From: Rhodopirellula islandica
GTDB lineage: Bacteria; Planctomycetota; Planctomycetia; Pirellulales; Pirellulaceae
NCBI RefSeq assembly: GCF_001027925.1
Contig: NZ_LECT01000023.1
Coordinates: forward strand, 1-64,000
Length of the DNA stretch: 64,000 nucleotides
Reading direction: 5' to 3'
A model generated the notes under the pieces. That model was given only the letters and a program-made list of their open reading frames with translations, searched no databases and was not told the origin of the DNA. Position numbers and translations under genes: made by a program. Of the stretch, positions 46,571 to 55,580 are shown piece by piece. The first letter of the stretch is position 1, and every line of letters begins with the position of its first letter.

Positions 46571-49500
46571 TCAGTTGGACGAAGACTGGCCCTGAATATA
46601 CAACAGCAAGTCAGCCATCTGTTGCGTACCGATCTCTTTCTCAAGGCCAACTGGCATCATCGAAACCGAACTTCCCTGCAGGAGTTCAATTTCATTTCGC
46701 AACAACGAATGCGTTTTGCCATCCGCGGTGATCAGTTTCAAGCTGGTCGCGGTTTCTTCAGCCAGCAACCCAGCGTAGGCACGGCCATCGTCCAGCAAGA
46801 CTTGGTACTGTTGGTACTTCGCTTCGACGGCCAAACTCGGATCGATGATCGCGGTCAGCAGCGCATCAGCCGAACGATTGGTCAGCGTTGTCAAATCAGG
46901 ACCGATTACCGCCCCTTTCCCCTCCAACACGTGGCAGGCCGCACAATTCGCCGTGAACACCACACGCCCACGATCCGCATCCGCCTTCCCTTGCGTCAGC
47001 CATTCCATCGCGGGTCGATAGGCTTCGATCACTTGGGCACGATCCGGATCGATCGCTCCCAACAATTCAACCGCTCGATCTCGAATCTTCGTGTATCGAT
47101 GCTCTGTCAGTTGGCGACGCAACGCCCCACTGAATGAATTCGCTGAGATCGTCCCCCGTTCGATCATGTCGAGCAGTTCCATCGTCCAGGCCGGGCGAGT
47201 GATCAAATTGGAAAGGATCTGCTGACGCAGCGCCGGTCCATGAGAACGCCATCCCGCGGCCAAGATCTCAGGCACACCGTCCGCGTTCGTTTCAGCCAAC
47301 CTCGTTGCGGCGGCCTGTTGAATTTGAATCGGCGAATGCGGTGACAGAAAACTCGCCAACAACTGGATCTCATCCGCTCGTTGTGCCTCACGCTTGCCGA
47401 GCAACTTCATCCCAATCAAGCGTTCGGCTGTCGAAGCCCCAGAACCCTGCACCGATTCACGAACCGATCGATGCAAACGATCCAGCCTTTCGAGTGACAC
47501 CGGATCAAGGGACCGGTCCAGATCACTCGCTGTGTTGCCCAGGGATTCGTACCAAGCCACCAGGACTCGCCAATCCAGAGCGAAATCAGCCGATTCGCTC
47601 CCCGATTCCAACTCGAGAAGCATCCTCGAAGCGGCACTCGGAACATCCAACTTGATCGCGAGCCCAGCCAGAGTCCCCCACCACGTGGGATCTCGTTGTC
47701 CGCTTTCCATCCATGTCGCGAGCACTCGCTCGACGTTGCCAGCATGAATGCTGCTCAGGATCGCGGCTCGGATGTACACGTCCGCCCCGGATTTCAACGC
47801 AACGGCCGCCAAACAATCCGCCGCCCAGTCCTCATCGAAAGATCCCAGGGTGTAGGCGAGTTGCAACTGAATCATCGGATCATCGTCCGACACCAATCGC
47901 TCAATCGGCTCCTGCCAATCGGACGCATCCCAACTGATCACCGAATCGCGTGCTTCCGACTCGATCTCTTGAGCCACCAATTGCTCGCCAAGAATTCGAA
48001 TCGCATGCCTTCGTATACCGGGGTGCGAGTCCCGCAACGCGATTATCAAATCCGCTTGCGACACTTCCTGCACCCCGGCCAAGCTCGCTAGTGCATGCAA
48101 TCGAGCCAGCGTGTTCTCACTTCCCGAGAGCAGTTTCCGAAGCTGACTTTTCGCTGCCGCCTGCTCGTCCGCTGGAATCTCCTGCCACTGCCAAAGCAAC
48201 ATTCGCTGAACCAAGTCCCGCTGCCAACCGCTCGGCGAATCCAACAAACCAACGAGTTCCGTCACCGACCGTTGATCGAATCGTTGGAACGCACGTCGTG
48301 GGCTCTGCCGAGGTGACACTCGGTAGATCCGCCCCAATTCCGCCCCCGCCCGCAGATCCAGTTGGGCCTCCAAGTCATCCGCAATCCATTCTGGATGTTC
48401 GATCACTTCGCGGACCATATCAGCCACATACAGGGCGCCGTCCGGTCCCGTATGCAAGCCAGCCGGCCGGGACCAGGGGTCCGCGGATCGCAGAAATTCA
48501 TGACCCTCGCCATGCATCTTGATGCTATCGAAGGTGACTCCGTTGGGCACCAATTTTCTCGCATGGACGATGTTGTAGACCGGTTCGCTCGTGAACGTCG
48601 CTCCCTCGTATTCCGGACCAAACAGCGTGTCGCGATAAACGATGGTTCCGCACGCCGCCGTGAAGATGGGCGTCGCACCAATCGGTCGGTGAATCGGATC
48701 GCAGTGACTGATGATCGGACCGATCGGAAACACCTCGTTGTCGCCGACCCGGATGTCACGCCGAACGGATGGAGGCACGACATGAGGATTGCGACTCAGA
48801 TAGCCTTCCTGCAGAACGTAGTGAAAGATCGGATTGGGATTGTTGCAGCCAAACCAGTTCCCCCAGTCATCGCGGTTCCGGCCGAACTGCGTTTGCCCCG
48901 ACTGCGTTTCAATCTCGCCTGTATCCGGACGAATTCGCACATCGCGTCCGCTGATGTTGACTGACTTGCCGGTCCGATGGGACACGACCGTGCCGCCACT
49001 GTCACCGTTGGCAAGATAGACCCAATTGTCCAGTCCCCAACGAAGTCCGTTGACACGATGTTGCTGGTTCCCCTCGATGAAACCGGAATACAGTTTCTCA
49101 ATGTGATCGGCGCCCCCATCGCCCGTCGTGTCCTTCAAGTACAGAACGTCGGGGCACGCGGTCACCAAGACTCCTTCTCGCCAAACCAACACGCCGCTGG
49201 GGGTACTGAGGTTGTCCGCGAACAAGGTCGAATGGTCATACGTTCCGTCCCCGTCTCGATCCTCCAGCACTCGGACTCGTCCGCCCGGTTCACCGCGACC
49301 ATCAACGCCAGTCGGGTAGTCCGCCATCTCAACGACCCACAACCGGCCATCCGCTCCCCAATCGAAGTCAACCGGATCCATCACCAGAGGTTCAGCCGCG
49401 ACCAATTCAATCGCAAACGGATCGGCCACCTCAACCTTTGAGAATGATTCCTCCCTTGTCAGAGTCTGCCCAGGCGTCGGGGCCAATACATGATGCATCT

Positions 49501-49573
49501 CCTGGCCGGTCGCCGAATGCAAACCAATGCCACCGAAAACGACCACCAGAAATGACACGAAACGAAAACGCAT
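46571..49573 (-). CDS. PVC-type heme-binding CxxCH protein
   Basis: 1000 residues from the ATG at 49573 (MRFRFVSFLVVVFGGIG), which gives a signal peptide; the upstream extension to 49714 is not credible. Residues 40-430 form the glucose/sorbosone-dehydrogenase-like propeller of the Pirellula/Verrucomicrobium type (FDWGADGRLWVVEMADYP, GLHTGPDGALYVADMVREVI). Residues 450-830 are helical, HEAT-like repeats. The C-terminal cytochrome domain has FTANCAACHVLEGKGAVIGPDLT, a c-type heme site. The protein is probably a periplasmic sugar or alcohol dehydrogenase passing electrons to heme; substrate unknown. Confidence 0.93.
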   Translation of the reverse strand: MRFRFVSFLVVVFGGIGLHSATGQEMHHVLAPTPGQTLTREESFSKVEVADPFAIELVAAEPLVMDPVDFDWGADGRLWVVEMADYPTGVDGRGEPGGRVRVLEDRDGDGTYDHSTLFADNLSTPSGVLVWREGVLVTACPDVLYLKDTTGDGGADHIEKLYSGFIEGNQQHRVNGLRWGLDNWVYLANGDSGGTVVSHRTGKSVNISGRDVRIRPDTGEIETQSGQTQFGRNRDDWGNWFGCNNPNPIFHYVLQEGYLSRNPHVVPPSVRRDIRVGDNEVFPIGPIISHCDPIHRPIGATPIFTAACGTIVYRDTLFGPEYEGATFTSEPVYNIVHARKLVPNGVTFDSIKMHGEGHEFLRSADPWSRPAGLHTGPDGALYVADMVREVIEHPEWIADDLEAQLDLRAGAELGRIYRVSPRQSPRRAFQRFDQRSVTELVGLLDSPSGWQRDLVQRMLLWQWQEIPADEQAAAKSQLRKLLSGSENTLARLHALASLAGVQEVSQADLIIALRDSHPGIRRHAIRILGEQLVAQEIESEARDSVISWDASDWQEPIERLVSDDDPMIQLQLAYTLGSFDEDWAADCLAAVALKSGADVYIRAAILSSIHAGNVERVLATWMESGQRDPTWWGTLAGLAIKLDVPSAASRMLLELESGSESADFALDWRVLVAWYESLGNTASDLDRSLDPVSLERLDRLHRSVRESVQGSGASTAERLIGMKLLGKREAQRADEIQLLASFLSPHSPIQIQQAAATRLAETNADGVPEILAAGWRSHGPALRQQILSNLITRPAWTMELLDMIERGTISANSFSGALRRQLTEHRYTKIRDRAVELLGAIDPDRAQVIEAYRPAMEWLTQGKADADRGRVVFTANCAACHVLEGKGAVIGPDLTTLTNRSADALLTAIIDPSLAVEAKYQQYQVLLDDGRAYAGLLAEETATSLKLITADGKTHSLLRNEIELLQGSSVSMMPVGLEKEIGTQQMADLLLYIQGQSSSN

Positions 49574-49622
49574 GAGATCTCTCAATAGCGGCCCGAACTC
49601 AGGACTCGTCTCCATCGGAAGG

Positions 49623-50047
49623 CTAAATGAATGGAGCGAACTGGGTTTGAAACGCGTTGAAGAAGGAGTCGAAGTTGGACATTGTGCTTCCAGGGACCGC
49701 ATATTCAGCTTCAAAGGCCTCTCTTGTCGGCAACTCTGGTTTCACCCAAGTGTTGTACCACCCGTCGCGACCGTGTGGACTGTCGGGGAGCGGATCCTTC
49801 GCGAACAATTCGCGCGTTCGCAGTTGCGCATCGTATTCGAGTATCACACGCTGCCCGACGAATTTTCTTCCAAACCGTCCACCACCCACGCGCAAATGGG
49901 ATGTTCCCGGCCGATGACGTTCTTCATGTCCGGTCGATCAGCCAGCATCTGCTTGACCTGCCGCTTCCCAAATCCGCTGTCCTGCGATAACCCAGAAACG
50001 GGCATCACGGCAAGCGTCATGATGAACACCCATCGCCATTTCATCAT
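49623..50047 (-). pseudogene. Secreted protein gene with a one-base frameshift
   Basis: From ATG 50047 (AGGGA upstream) a signal-bearing frame reads MMKWRWVFIMTLAVMPVSGL, then KQMLADRPDMKNVIGREHP and CAWVVDGLEE, before running out at 49844. The continuation is in another frame: KFVGQRVILEYDAQLRTREL to NAFQTQFAPFI, ending at 49623. One extra A in the A4 tract at 49863-49866 (read on the minus strand) would join the two into a single protein of about 140 residues. Family unknown. It may be a real decay, a sequencing error, or slippage. Confidence 0.6.
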
Positions 50048-50138
50048 GTCGAATCCCTGTCTTGGATTATGCAGTTGGTGGATGCATTCTGCTAACGCAT
50101 GAGGGCTTTGACGTGAAAGCGAGGGAACGATCGGTCGG

Positions 50139-50240
50139 TCAACAGCAGTCCAAATCGTCCACAAAGCTTTGCTCTGGATGGATGTGTTCGTACGGCACGC
50201 CAAGTTGCTCAGAAATGATTCGGCGGACCTTCAACGCGCG
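50139..50240 (-). pseudogene. Acyl-carrier-protein-like fragment
   Basis: The translation VRRIISEQLGVPYEHIHPEQ, then SFVDDLDCC and a stop, resembles the first half of an acyl carrier protein (helix I, then the FxxDL motif before the expected DSL phosphopantetheine site). The Ser site is lost: a TGA stop comes right after DDLDCC. The frame runs on upstream into the sulfatase 3' end without ACP features. Too short to be functional; identity uncertain. Confidence 0.35.
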
Positions 50241-50331
50241 TTCCGGATTCGTGGCGGGCGCACACTTGGCAAGGAATGTCTGAGGGTAGCCCGTGGTCGC
50301 CGCAACGCCGCTCACCAAAGGAAAATGCTTG

Positions 50332-51909
50332 CTACAGCCCAATGTTCTTGGCGGGGTACTTTTTGAATGTCGCACCGTGTGCTTTCAGTTTCCCAAGCAC
50401 AGTCACCATCCAAGGGTCCAGGCGATGTCCAACGGTCATTTCTTCCTTCGGATCCAGGTAGAGATTGAAGAACCAAGGCGCTAGCCCAACGTCCTGAACG
50501 GTCGCGAGGTCGATGTGCATGTGCGGGGCCTGGGCCAACACGACCTTCACGTGGGCTTTGTACTCCTTCATGCGACACGCCATCAGTTCCTTGCCCCACC
50601 AAAAGTAGACCGCTTCACGCTTCGATTGCCCCTCATCGGTGAGCAGAAACGAGGTCTGGTCTACAAAATCATAGAACCTTCCCTCCGGCAACGTGTCGGT
50701 GCCGACACCGGCGAGGTTCAGACTGACTCCAAATAAATCCATCAGGTCGAACAGCCCATCGCTCGTTCGCCCAGGTGCAATCATGCCCTTCCAATAAGCG
50801 ATGCCTGGCACGCGGACGCCGCCCTCCCACGTCGTCCCCTTCGCACCACGGAACGGCGTGTACCCTGCATCAGGCCAGCCGTCCATTTGCGGGCCATTGT
50901 CCGAGGTTAAAAACACCAGCGTTCTTTCCAAGACGCCTGCGTCACCGAGTGCCTTCATGATTTCACCGATCTGGGCGTCCACCTCGTGAACGCTGTCCTT
51001 GTACGGGTACTTCGCTTCACTCTTGCCGGCATAGTCTGGGTGAGGGAAGTTGTCACAATGGACCTTCATGAAGCAATGCTCGATAAAGAACGGCTGTTCT
51101 CCGGCCGCGAGTTCCTCGATCCGCTTCACAGTGAAGTCGGTGAGCACCTGATCCGCCTTGCTCATGTCCTCCGTCGACAAAACCTGCTGCAGTTCCTCCG
51201 TGCGTCCGCCCTTGAAACCGTGAGTGAGGAAATCCGTGGGTCCCACTGCCTCGAATGCGGCAAGACGTTCTGGATTGAGTACAAGGCCCGGGAATCGCCG
51301 GGCGTCGACACGCTGAGAGATCTCTTTTTGAGCCGGGTAGTAGCCGTAGAATTCATCAAAGCCGACGTCGTGCGGACGCATGCGTTCCGACTCGCCGATA
51401 TGCCACTTGCCTGAAAGCAGGGTGACGTAGCCGGCGTCACGGAGCAGCTTCGGCAGACTGATTTCGTCTTCCCAAGGGTTGGCCGTGATTTTATCGCCAG
51501 CCAGAATGGGTCGTGTCAGTCCCGTGCGTACAGGCAATCGTCCGGTCAGAATCGCCGAACGGGTTGGTGTGCAGGTTTGCTGAGCGTAGCACGAAGTAAG
51601 CTTGAGACCTTCTGCGGCCAATCTGTCAATGTTCGGTGTCGAGGCACCGGCCAGGCCTCCACCGCCATAGCAACCGGGATCGCCAAAGCCCATGTCATCG
51701 ACCACGAGCCAAAGGATGTTCGGCCTTTGACCCGTCTTCGCTTTAAGTGCGGCGAGTCTTTCCTCCGCGGCCTTGTCCTGCTCGGGACGCGGGATAACAG
51801 CTTCAAAGTTTCCGGCAAACGGCACTGACCGATCAAATTTGGGTGGTTCCTGCCCAAAGCACGCTGTCGCACAGCCAAATGCAAACACAAGAACGCAAAA
51901 CTGGTTCAT
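50332..51909 (-). CDS. Secreted sulfatase (arylsulfatase family)
   Basis: 525 residues from the ATG at 51909 (MNQFCVLVFAFGCATACFGQ), a signal peptide; the frame upstream to 52059 is not needed. RPNILWLVVDDMGFGDPGCY carries the first metal-binding Asp pair. CTPTRSAILTGR is the sulfatase signature C-x-P-x-R whose Cys becomes formylglycine, GKWHIG follows, and TSDNGPQMDG completes the metal site. The C-terminus (FNLYLDPKEEMTVGHR) is the usual end domain. The enzyme removes sulfate esters, likely from algal polysaccharides, in the periplasm. The modifying enzyme is not in this window. It stands apart from other carbohydrate genes here. Confidence 0.95.
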   Translation of the reverse strand: MNQFCVLVFAFGCATACFGQEPPKFDRSVPFAGNFEAVIPRPEQDKAAEERLAALKAKTGQRPNILWLVVDDMGFGDPGCYGGGGLAGASTPNIDRLAAEGLKLTSCYAQQTCTPTRSAILTGRLPVRTGLTRPILAGDKITANPWEDEISLPKLLRDAGYVTLLSGKWHIGESERMRPHDVGFDEFYGYYPAQKEISQRVDARRFPGLVLNPERLAAFEAVGPTDFLTHGFKGGRTEELQQVLSTEDMSKADQVLTDFTVKRIEELAAGEQPFFIEHCFMKVHCDNFPHPDYAGKSEAKYPYKDSVHEVDAQIGEIMKALGDAGVLERTLVFLTSDNGPQMDGWPDAGYTPFRGAKGTTWEGGVRVPGIAYWKGMIAPGRTSDGLFDLMDLFGVSLNLAGVGTDTLPEGRFYDFVDQTSFLLTDEGQSKREAVYFWWGKELMACRMKEYKAHVKVVLAQAPHMHIDLATVQDVGLAPWFFNLYLDPKEEMTVGHRLDPWMVTVLGKLKAHGATFKKYPAKNIGL

Positions 51910-52420
51910 CTCTTTGGCTTCTTTCTCAAAGGTCAGTGAATAGCGAAAAGGAATGAACGACATGCAAGCAGACCGAAAACCGGCCCCGCCTTCCGCCAGC
52001 GAATCCGATGGCCGCCCAACAACTGCCAAGATCGACGTGGGCAGTCTGCCGGTCATCATCCCATGCCATCATATCGTCGCGAAAACGCCCGCGCAAGCAA
52101 TCTCCGTCTTCTTCCCCCAGTCGATGGTGCGGAACCAACAGCGATATTCATGCGAGCCGCTTGGGCGGCTGACTGATTGGCAGTGTGGTGGCGATTCGCT
52201 TGAGTGAGCTTTCCTCTGAACTGTCGTGACTGTCAACGCCCCGGCTCGAGGTTGCGCAGCCGACAACTTCCATTCGCGAGTTTTAAATTCCCCTCCTGGA
52301 TGCAGTGGGGCGTGCAGTTCTTGTGTGCTGTGTTCGTGACGTCTTGCGGCCCCGCCCGCGCAGTGAGGTCGTGCAGTTTTTGGATGCTGTTCCAGCAGCG
52401 TCTTGAGAACTCCGCCCGAC

Positions 52421-52609
52421 AAAGTTGGGAGGGGTCGGAATGCGAGCGTTCAGCGAGCTTTCCGGGGGAGGGCAGTGCGCGCCGCATTCCCTGCCCGCTC
52501 CCTCCAACGCGTCCGCCTGAACGGCGTCGCTCGGCCTCCACCGGAAGCTATGCTTTGAAAGGAATTGGATGAGAGAAGTCAGAGTAGAACCGTTGTCCTC
52601 AACTGTTCC
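52421..52609 (+). repeat. Dispersed intergenic repeat, family D, copy 3
   Basis: Begins AAAGTTGGGAGGGGTCGG and contains CGTTCAGCGAGCTTTCCGGG, CGCCTGAACGGCGTCGCTCGG and GAAGTCAGAGTAGAACCG, ending in the TTGTCCTCAACTGTTC hairpin. It lies between the sulfatase and a frameshifted gene. Bases 51910-52420 hold no supported gene. Confidence 0.65.
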
Positions 52610-52640
52610 ATCTCGCAACCCTCGATCGCGACGCCTCGTC

Positions 52641-53169
52641 TCAACCGAGCCCAATGCCAACCGTTCCTTTGACCGCGTGTTGTTCATCCACCGCCAACTC
52701 GCCTGTGATTTCGCCAATCGCGCGAAGTACAAACGCATGGTCCAATGTCGATCGAGCCGCCGCGTCGTACTCCAAGTCCCCATGTCGCGTCCCTTCCTTG
52801 AGCGGCGACAATCGCAAGCGATAAGTTGAAATGGGGCGATTCGAAACGCGAAACGCGAAACACGAACCGAAATTGCCCCGCTCGTGATCGATACGAACCA
52901 CGTGTTTCTCCGCGATTGTCAGGAGGCTCGAACAGAACAGAACATGCCGTGGTAACCCACGGATTCGATTCATCGACGCGTCCTGTCGCCAGAACGTCGC
53001 GTTCCAGAACATCGATCTGTCGTCCCTGCACCAGCACACGGACGATTCGCTCATGGGGAGACGTGAACGCGTTGGCGGAAATGCGAACGACAGTTCCGTA
53101 GTGCCCGAGGGTTCCTCCCGATTCCGGGTCGTCTTCAAATACGACGACAATGTCACGAGGTTGAAGCAT
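52641..53169 (-). pseudogene. Hypothetical gene frameshifted at a heptamer tandem repeat
   Basis: The first part, from ATG 53169 (possibly 53226), reads MLQPRDIVVVFEDDPESGG, HYGTVVRISANAFTSPHER and ACSVLFEPPDNRGETRG. The second part, in another frame, reads ISTYRLRLSPLKEGTRHGDL, YDAAARSTLDHAFVLRAIGE and ends GTVGIGLG at 52641. The frames differ by one base. At the join lies a tandem 7-bp repeat, three copies of CGAAACR on the plus strand (52842-52862); removing one copy (7 bases) restores a single frame of about 174 residues. No family recognised. The product may be switched by repeat-number change, or the gene may be dead. Confidence 0.6.
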
Positions 53170-53267
53170 TCGATGGAACCGACTTCCTTTCAGCAACGAG
53201 GAACAACTTCGGCTATGGAGCAACATGGAATCACGCGACTTCCGAGTGCAACTCCGAAACGCCGTGT

Positions 53268-53675
53268 CTATTCTTCCAGATCGTTTGGCTTGGCTTGGTC
53301 AAAACTTCTGGATGCCAAGTAGGCGGAAATGCCTGGTTGAATCACCACACAATAGAAAACACCTTGAATCGCGACAAACCCAACACCGATAAACAGAAAT
53401 CTCAATGCGGATTCGATGATCCCGGGGTTGGGTTGGTACGTGTCTCGCCAGGCGATTAGAAAACTGACAAGCAACGCACCTTGCGTCACGCCAAGTCCAA
53501 TGCCAACCGCCACTTCATCCAATCGTTGTGGCGGAACGTCCGGAAACATTGCGTGGTAGTACCCAGGATTGAATGTGCCCAACAAATACCCCGTCGCAAA
53601 ACCAGCGAAGCAGCCCAGGAGCGTCAGGATCACGACAAACGCGAGCGGCGTCTTGAGTTCTGTGGAGTCAAGCAT
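53268..53675 (-). CDS. Small polytopic membrane protein
   Basis: 135 residues with four membrane helices: LAFVVILTLLGCFAGFATGY, VAVGIGLGVTQGALLVSFLI and, after a short loop, FLFIGVGFVAIQGVFYCVVI are the clear ones. The N-terminus is short (MLDSTELKTP) and the tail acidic (SFDQAKPNDLEE). No family recognised, though the layout resembles other planctomycete membrane orphans. It stops 42 bp before the start of the frameshifted gene on the same strand. Confidence 0.6.
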   Translation of the reverse strand: MLDSTELKTPLAFVVILTLLGCFAGFATGYLLGTFNPGYYHAMFPDVPPQRLDEVAVGIGLGVTQGALLVSFLIAWRDTYQPNPGIIESALRFLFIGVGFVAIQGVFYCVVIQPGISAYLASRSFDQAKPNDLEE

Positions 53676-53703
53676 GCATTCATTTTCACGAGTTGGTTTC
53701 GTC

Positions 53704-53833
53704 TGAAGCAGGTCGGCAGGAATGATCGGGCATCATCATATGAGCCGTTTGGGCGTTAGCCCCGGTTGGACGTGGGAGCAGTGGCGTTTGCGATGATAGT
53801 TCAAATGCCAACAGACTCCTTCCGAACTGCTTA
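53704..53833 (+). repeat. TIR repeat family A, copy 5
   Basis: Starts TGAAGCAGGTCGGCAGGAATG and ends AGACTCCTTCCGAACTGCTTA, with the internal GAGCCGTTTGGGCGTTAGCC and CCCCGGTTGGACGTGG blocks. Terminal repeats match apart from two or three bases. It sits at the left edge of the mobile zone. Confidence 0.75.
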
Positions 53834-54016
53834 CCTGAGTTTTCCGGCACCAATCAAAGAATTCTGGACCACGAGAAGGATGCGGGCACGCCTCTTCGCC
53901 TGTCACTCGCACAACAGAGACCTGGGTGAAAGAAGAGGACCCACGAATCGTTTAGCCGGTAGACAAAGGCGTCGCTCGCGCCGGACGTCCCCCACCGCGC
54001 CGCTCGCGGTTTCGCG

Positions 54017-54175
54017 ATGAGCGGCAAGGGCCCGAGCCAGTTTGACAGAACGGGGCGTCTTTCCATGACGTCGGGCGTCCAGCGGGCTTTGTCGATCGAG
54101 TACCTGACCTCCGAGGGCTTGTTGAATCTAGAAGAGCGTTGGCACTCGTTTGCATCCTTGCGACGAATCGCCTAG
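54017..54175 (+). CDS. Possible 52-residue ORF running into the group II intron domain V
   Basis: A short frame from ATG 54017 (second ATG at 54065) ends with TAG inside domain V. The translation includes SIEYLTSEGLLNLEERWHSF and ends SLRRIA. It could be a remnant of intron-encoded protein or intron sequence read by chance. Bases 53834-54016 show no other feature. Confidence 0.2.
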   Translation: MSGKGPSQFDRTGRLSMTSGVQRALSIEYLTSEGLLNLEERWHSFASLRRIA

Positions 54176-54236
54176 TGCGGTCCCGCATGCTAGGTGGTGT
54201 GGGAGGGGTCCCGGGCAACCGGGCCCCTATCCCGAT
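54166..54236 (+). mobile_element. 3' end of a group II intron (domains V and VI)
   Basis: Domain V-like hairpin at 54166-54200: AATCGCCTAG and CTAGGTGGTG pair through a G-U containing stem with catalytic-triad-like CGC, then a two-base bulge and a TGCG/CGCA tip. Domain VI-like hairpin at 54201-54236: GGGAGGGG pairs with CCCCTATCCC, leaving a bulged A seven bases before the end at ...CCCGAT. No reverse transcriptase gene lies in the 330 bp to the left, so the element is 5'-truncated. Its end abuts GGTTATCC, which reads GGATAACC on the minus strand. Confidence 0.55.
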
Positions 54237-54244
54237 ACCCATGG

Positions 54245-55351
54245 TTATCCGAGATCAGCTTCCGCGATCCTAGCCTCGTGCTCCTCAACAATCTCTGGGG
54301 TTCGGGCACGGAAAACATACTCGTGCGGTTGCACAGGTTCACAACTAAAAAATGAAAGGGAAAGCCGGTAGGTTATTTGATGCTCGAAGATATGCATCAG
54401 CGGACCATCGGGACGTTCGCCGTCGATGAGAAAATCCGAGTCGCCGTTAAATTCCGCGTGTGGTGAAGAGAGCGTTGCCTTGTGTGCCTGCCAAAGGTCC
54501 GAAACGTAATCTCGCTTCTCTGTTGGAGCAAAATATACTGCTCGTGTCGTGTGGAAGAATTGAAGTGCATTGATCCCTGAAACATCACTTCGCTGGTGAA
54601 TGTCGTACTGTAGCTGATCACCGAAGGGAGTCGTATAGATCGCATCATCGTAAAGGACGAGACAAGTTACCGGATCAATGGGATAGAATATCTGTAGCCC
54701 TGGACATTGAAGCCCCAGCACTCCTCGATCCGTAATCCGTTTTGCCCATGTGTTGTAGAACACAACGGGAGCATCGCCGAACACAAATGGATAGTCGGTA
54801 CGGTTGCGAAGAATCAGCAGACGAAGATCACTTATAAGTGGCGCATTCTCCAGCGCAATGCTCACAGTACGTGCTATTGTCGCTTGTGGTGGCTCGGATA
54901 CGGAAAAGTTCCCCATGTCAATCTGCGCAGCCATCGCTTCACCATCTTCAATATTCGGATCGTGAAGCAGATGTTGCTTGAACATCTCAAGCAACATCTC
55001 AGATTGGGCCGGAGCGTATTTTTCGATTTCCATCGCCGTCCGACCACGCTGAAAGACAACGGCTTGGAGCAACGCCATGAACTCATGCGGACTGAAGAAC
55101 TCACTGCGCTGATTCCACCCGATTTCAATTGCGGCACGCGTCGCGGACGCGTGGGTCGCCTCCATCTGCGAAAACGCTGACTCTAGTTCCTTGGAACCGT
55201 AGAAATTGTTCCGCGCGCACTGCCCCTTGATTGCAGCCCGCGGAACGACCACGCCGTCTGCGGTTGACAGCATCCCGATATTCCGGCCGTTCTCAGAGAA
55301 ATTACGGAAGTAGTACTGCGGAACGTAGTGTTGGTTTTTGCGGTCGGCCAT
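54245..55351 (-). CDS. DUF4238 protein, probable integron cassette gene
   Basis: 368 residues from the ATG at 55351 (MADRKNQHYVPQYYFRNFSE). HYVPQYYFRNF is the N-terminal DUF4238 motif, and later landmarks are EFFSPHEFMALLQAVVFQRG, YPFVFGDAPVVFYNTW and LQIFYPIDPVTCLVLYDDA. DUF4238 proteins are scattered by horizontal transfer and have no proven role. The gene looks more AT-rich than its neighbours. Its TAA stop lies inside GGATAACC, an attC-like box, and an attC-like hairpin lies 68 bp upstream of the start, so the unit looks like a gene cassette on the minus strand. A TTG nine bases upstream is a less likely start. Confidence 0.85.
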   Translation of the reverse strand: MADRKNQHYVPQYYFRNFSENGRNIGMLSTADGVVVPRAAIKGQCARNNFYGSKELESAFSQMEATHASATRAAIEIGWNQRSEFFSPHEFMALLQAVVFQRGRTAMEIEKYAPAQSEMLLEMFKQHLLHDPNIEDGEAMAAQIDMGNFSVSEPPQATIARTVSIALENAPLISDLRLLILRNRTDYPFVFGDAPVVFYNTWAKRITDRGVLGLQCPGLQIFYPIDPVTCLVLYDDAIYTTPFGDQLQYDIHQRSDVSGINALQFFHTTRAVYFAPTEKRDYVSDLWQAHKATLSSPHAEFNGDSDFLIDGERPDGPLMHIFEHQITYRLSLSFFSCEPVQPHEYVFRARTPEIVEEHEARIAEADLG

Positions 55352-55418
55352 GGCAATCAAAGGTTCGTTGTCTCAAGCTAATGACCATGCGTCAGAGATA
55401 AGGTTCGCCAAATGCGTC

Positions 55419-55518
55419 GGATAACGAATTGCGATCTATCCGCTGGTCAGGCGTTAAAAAAGCTCAATGTTGATGGTTGAGCTGATCGCCTGACCTGCGA
55501 ATAGATCGTGCGTTGAAC
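55419..55518 (-). other. attC-like integron recombination site
   Basis: A 100-bp imperfect inverted repeat. The ends read GGATAACG (left) and GCGTTGAAC (right), holding the essential AAC/GTT pair. Inner arms GCGATCTATCCGC and GCGAATAGATCG pair with a bulge, then GGTCAGGCG pairs with CGCCTGACC, and AGCTCA with TGAGCT at the tip. It separates the DUF4238 gene from the fragment at 55581, as an attC between cassettes would. Bases 55519-55580 hold nothing else. Confidence 0.5.
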
Positions 55519-55580
55519 TTTGTCGCTGCACTGGGTTGTTCGGGGAAGCGTATCAGAACGTCTGGTTCGCTAGAATGAGT

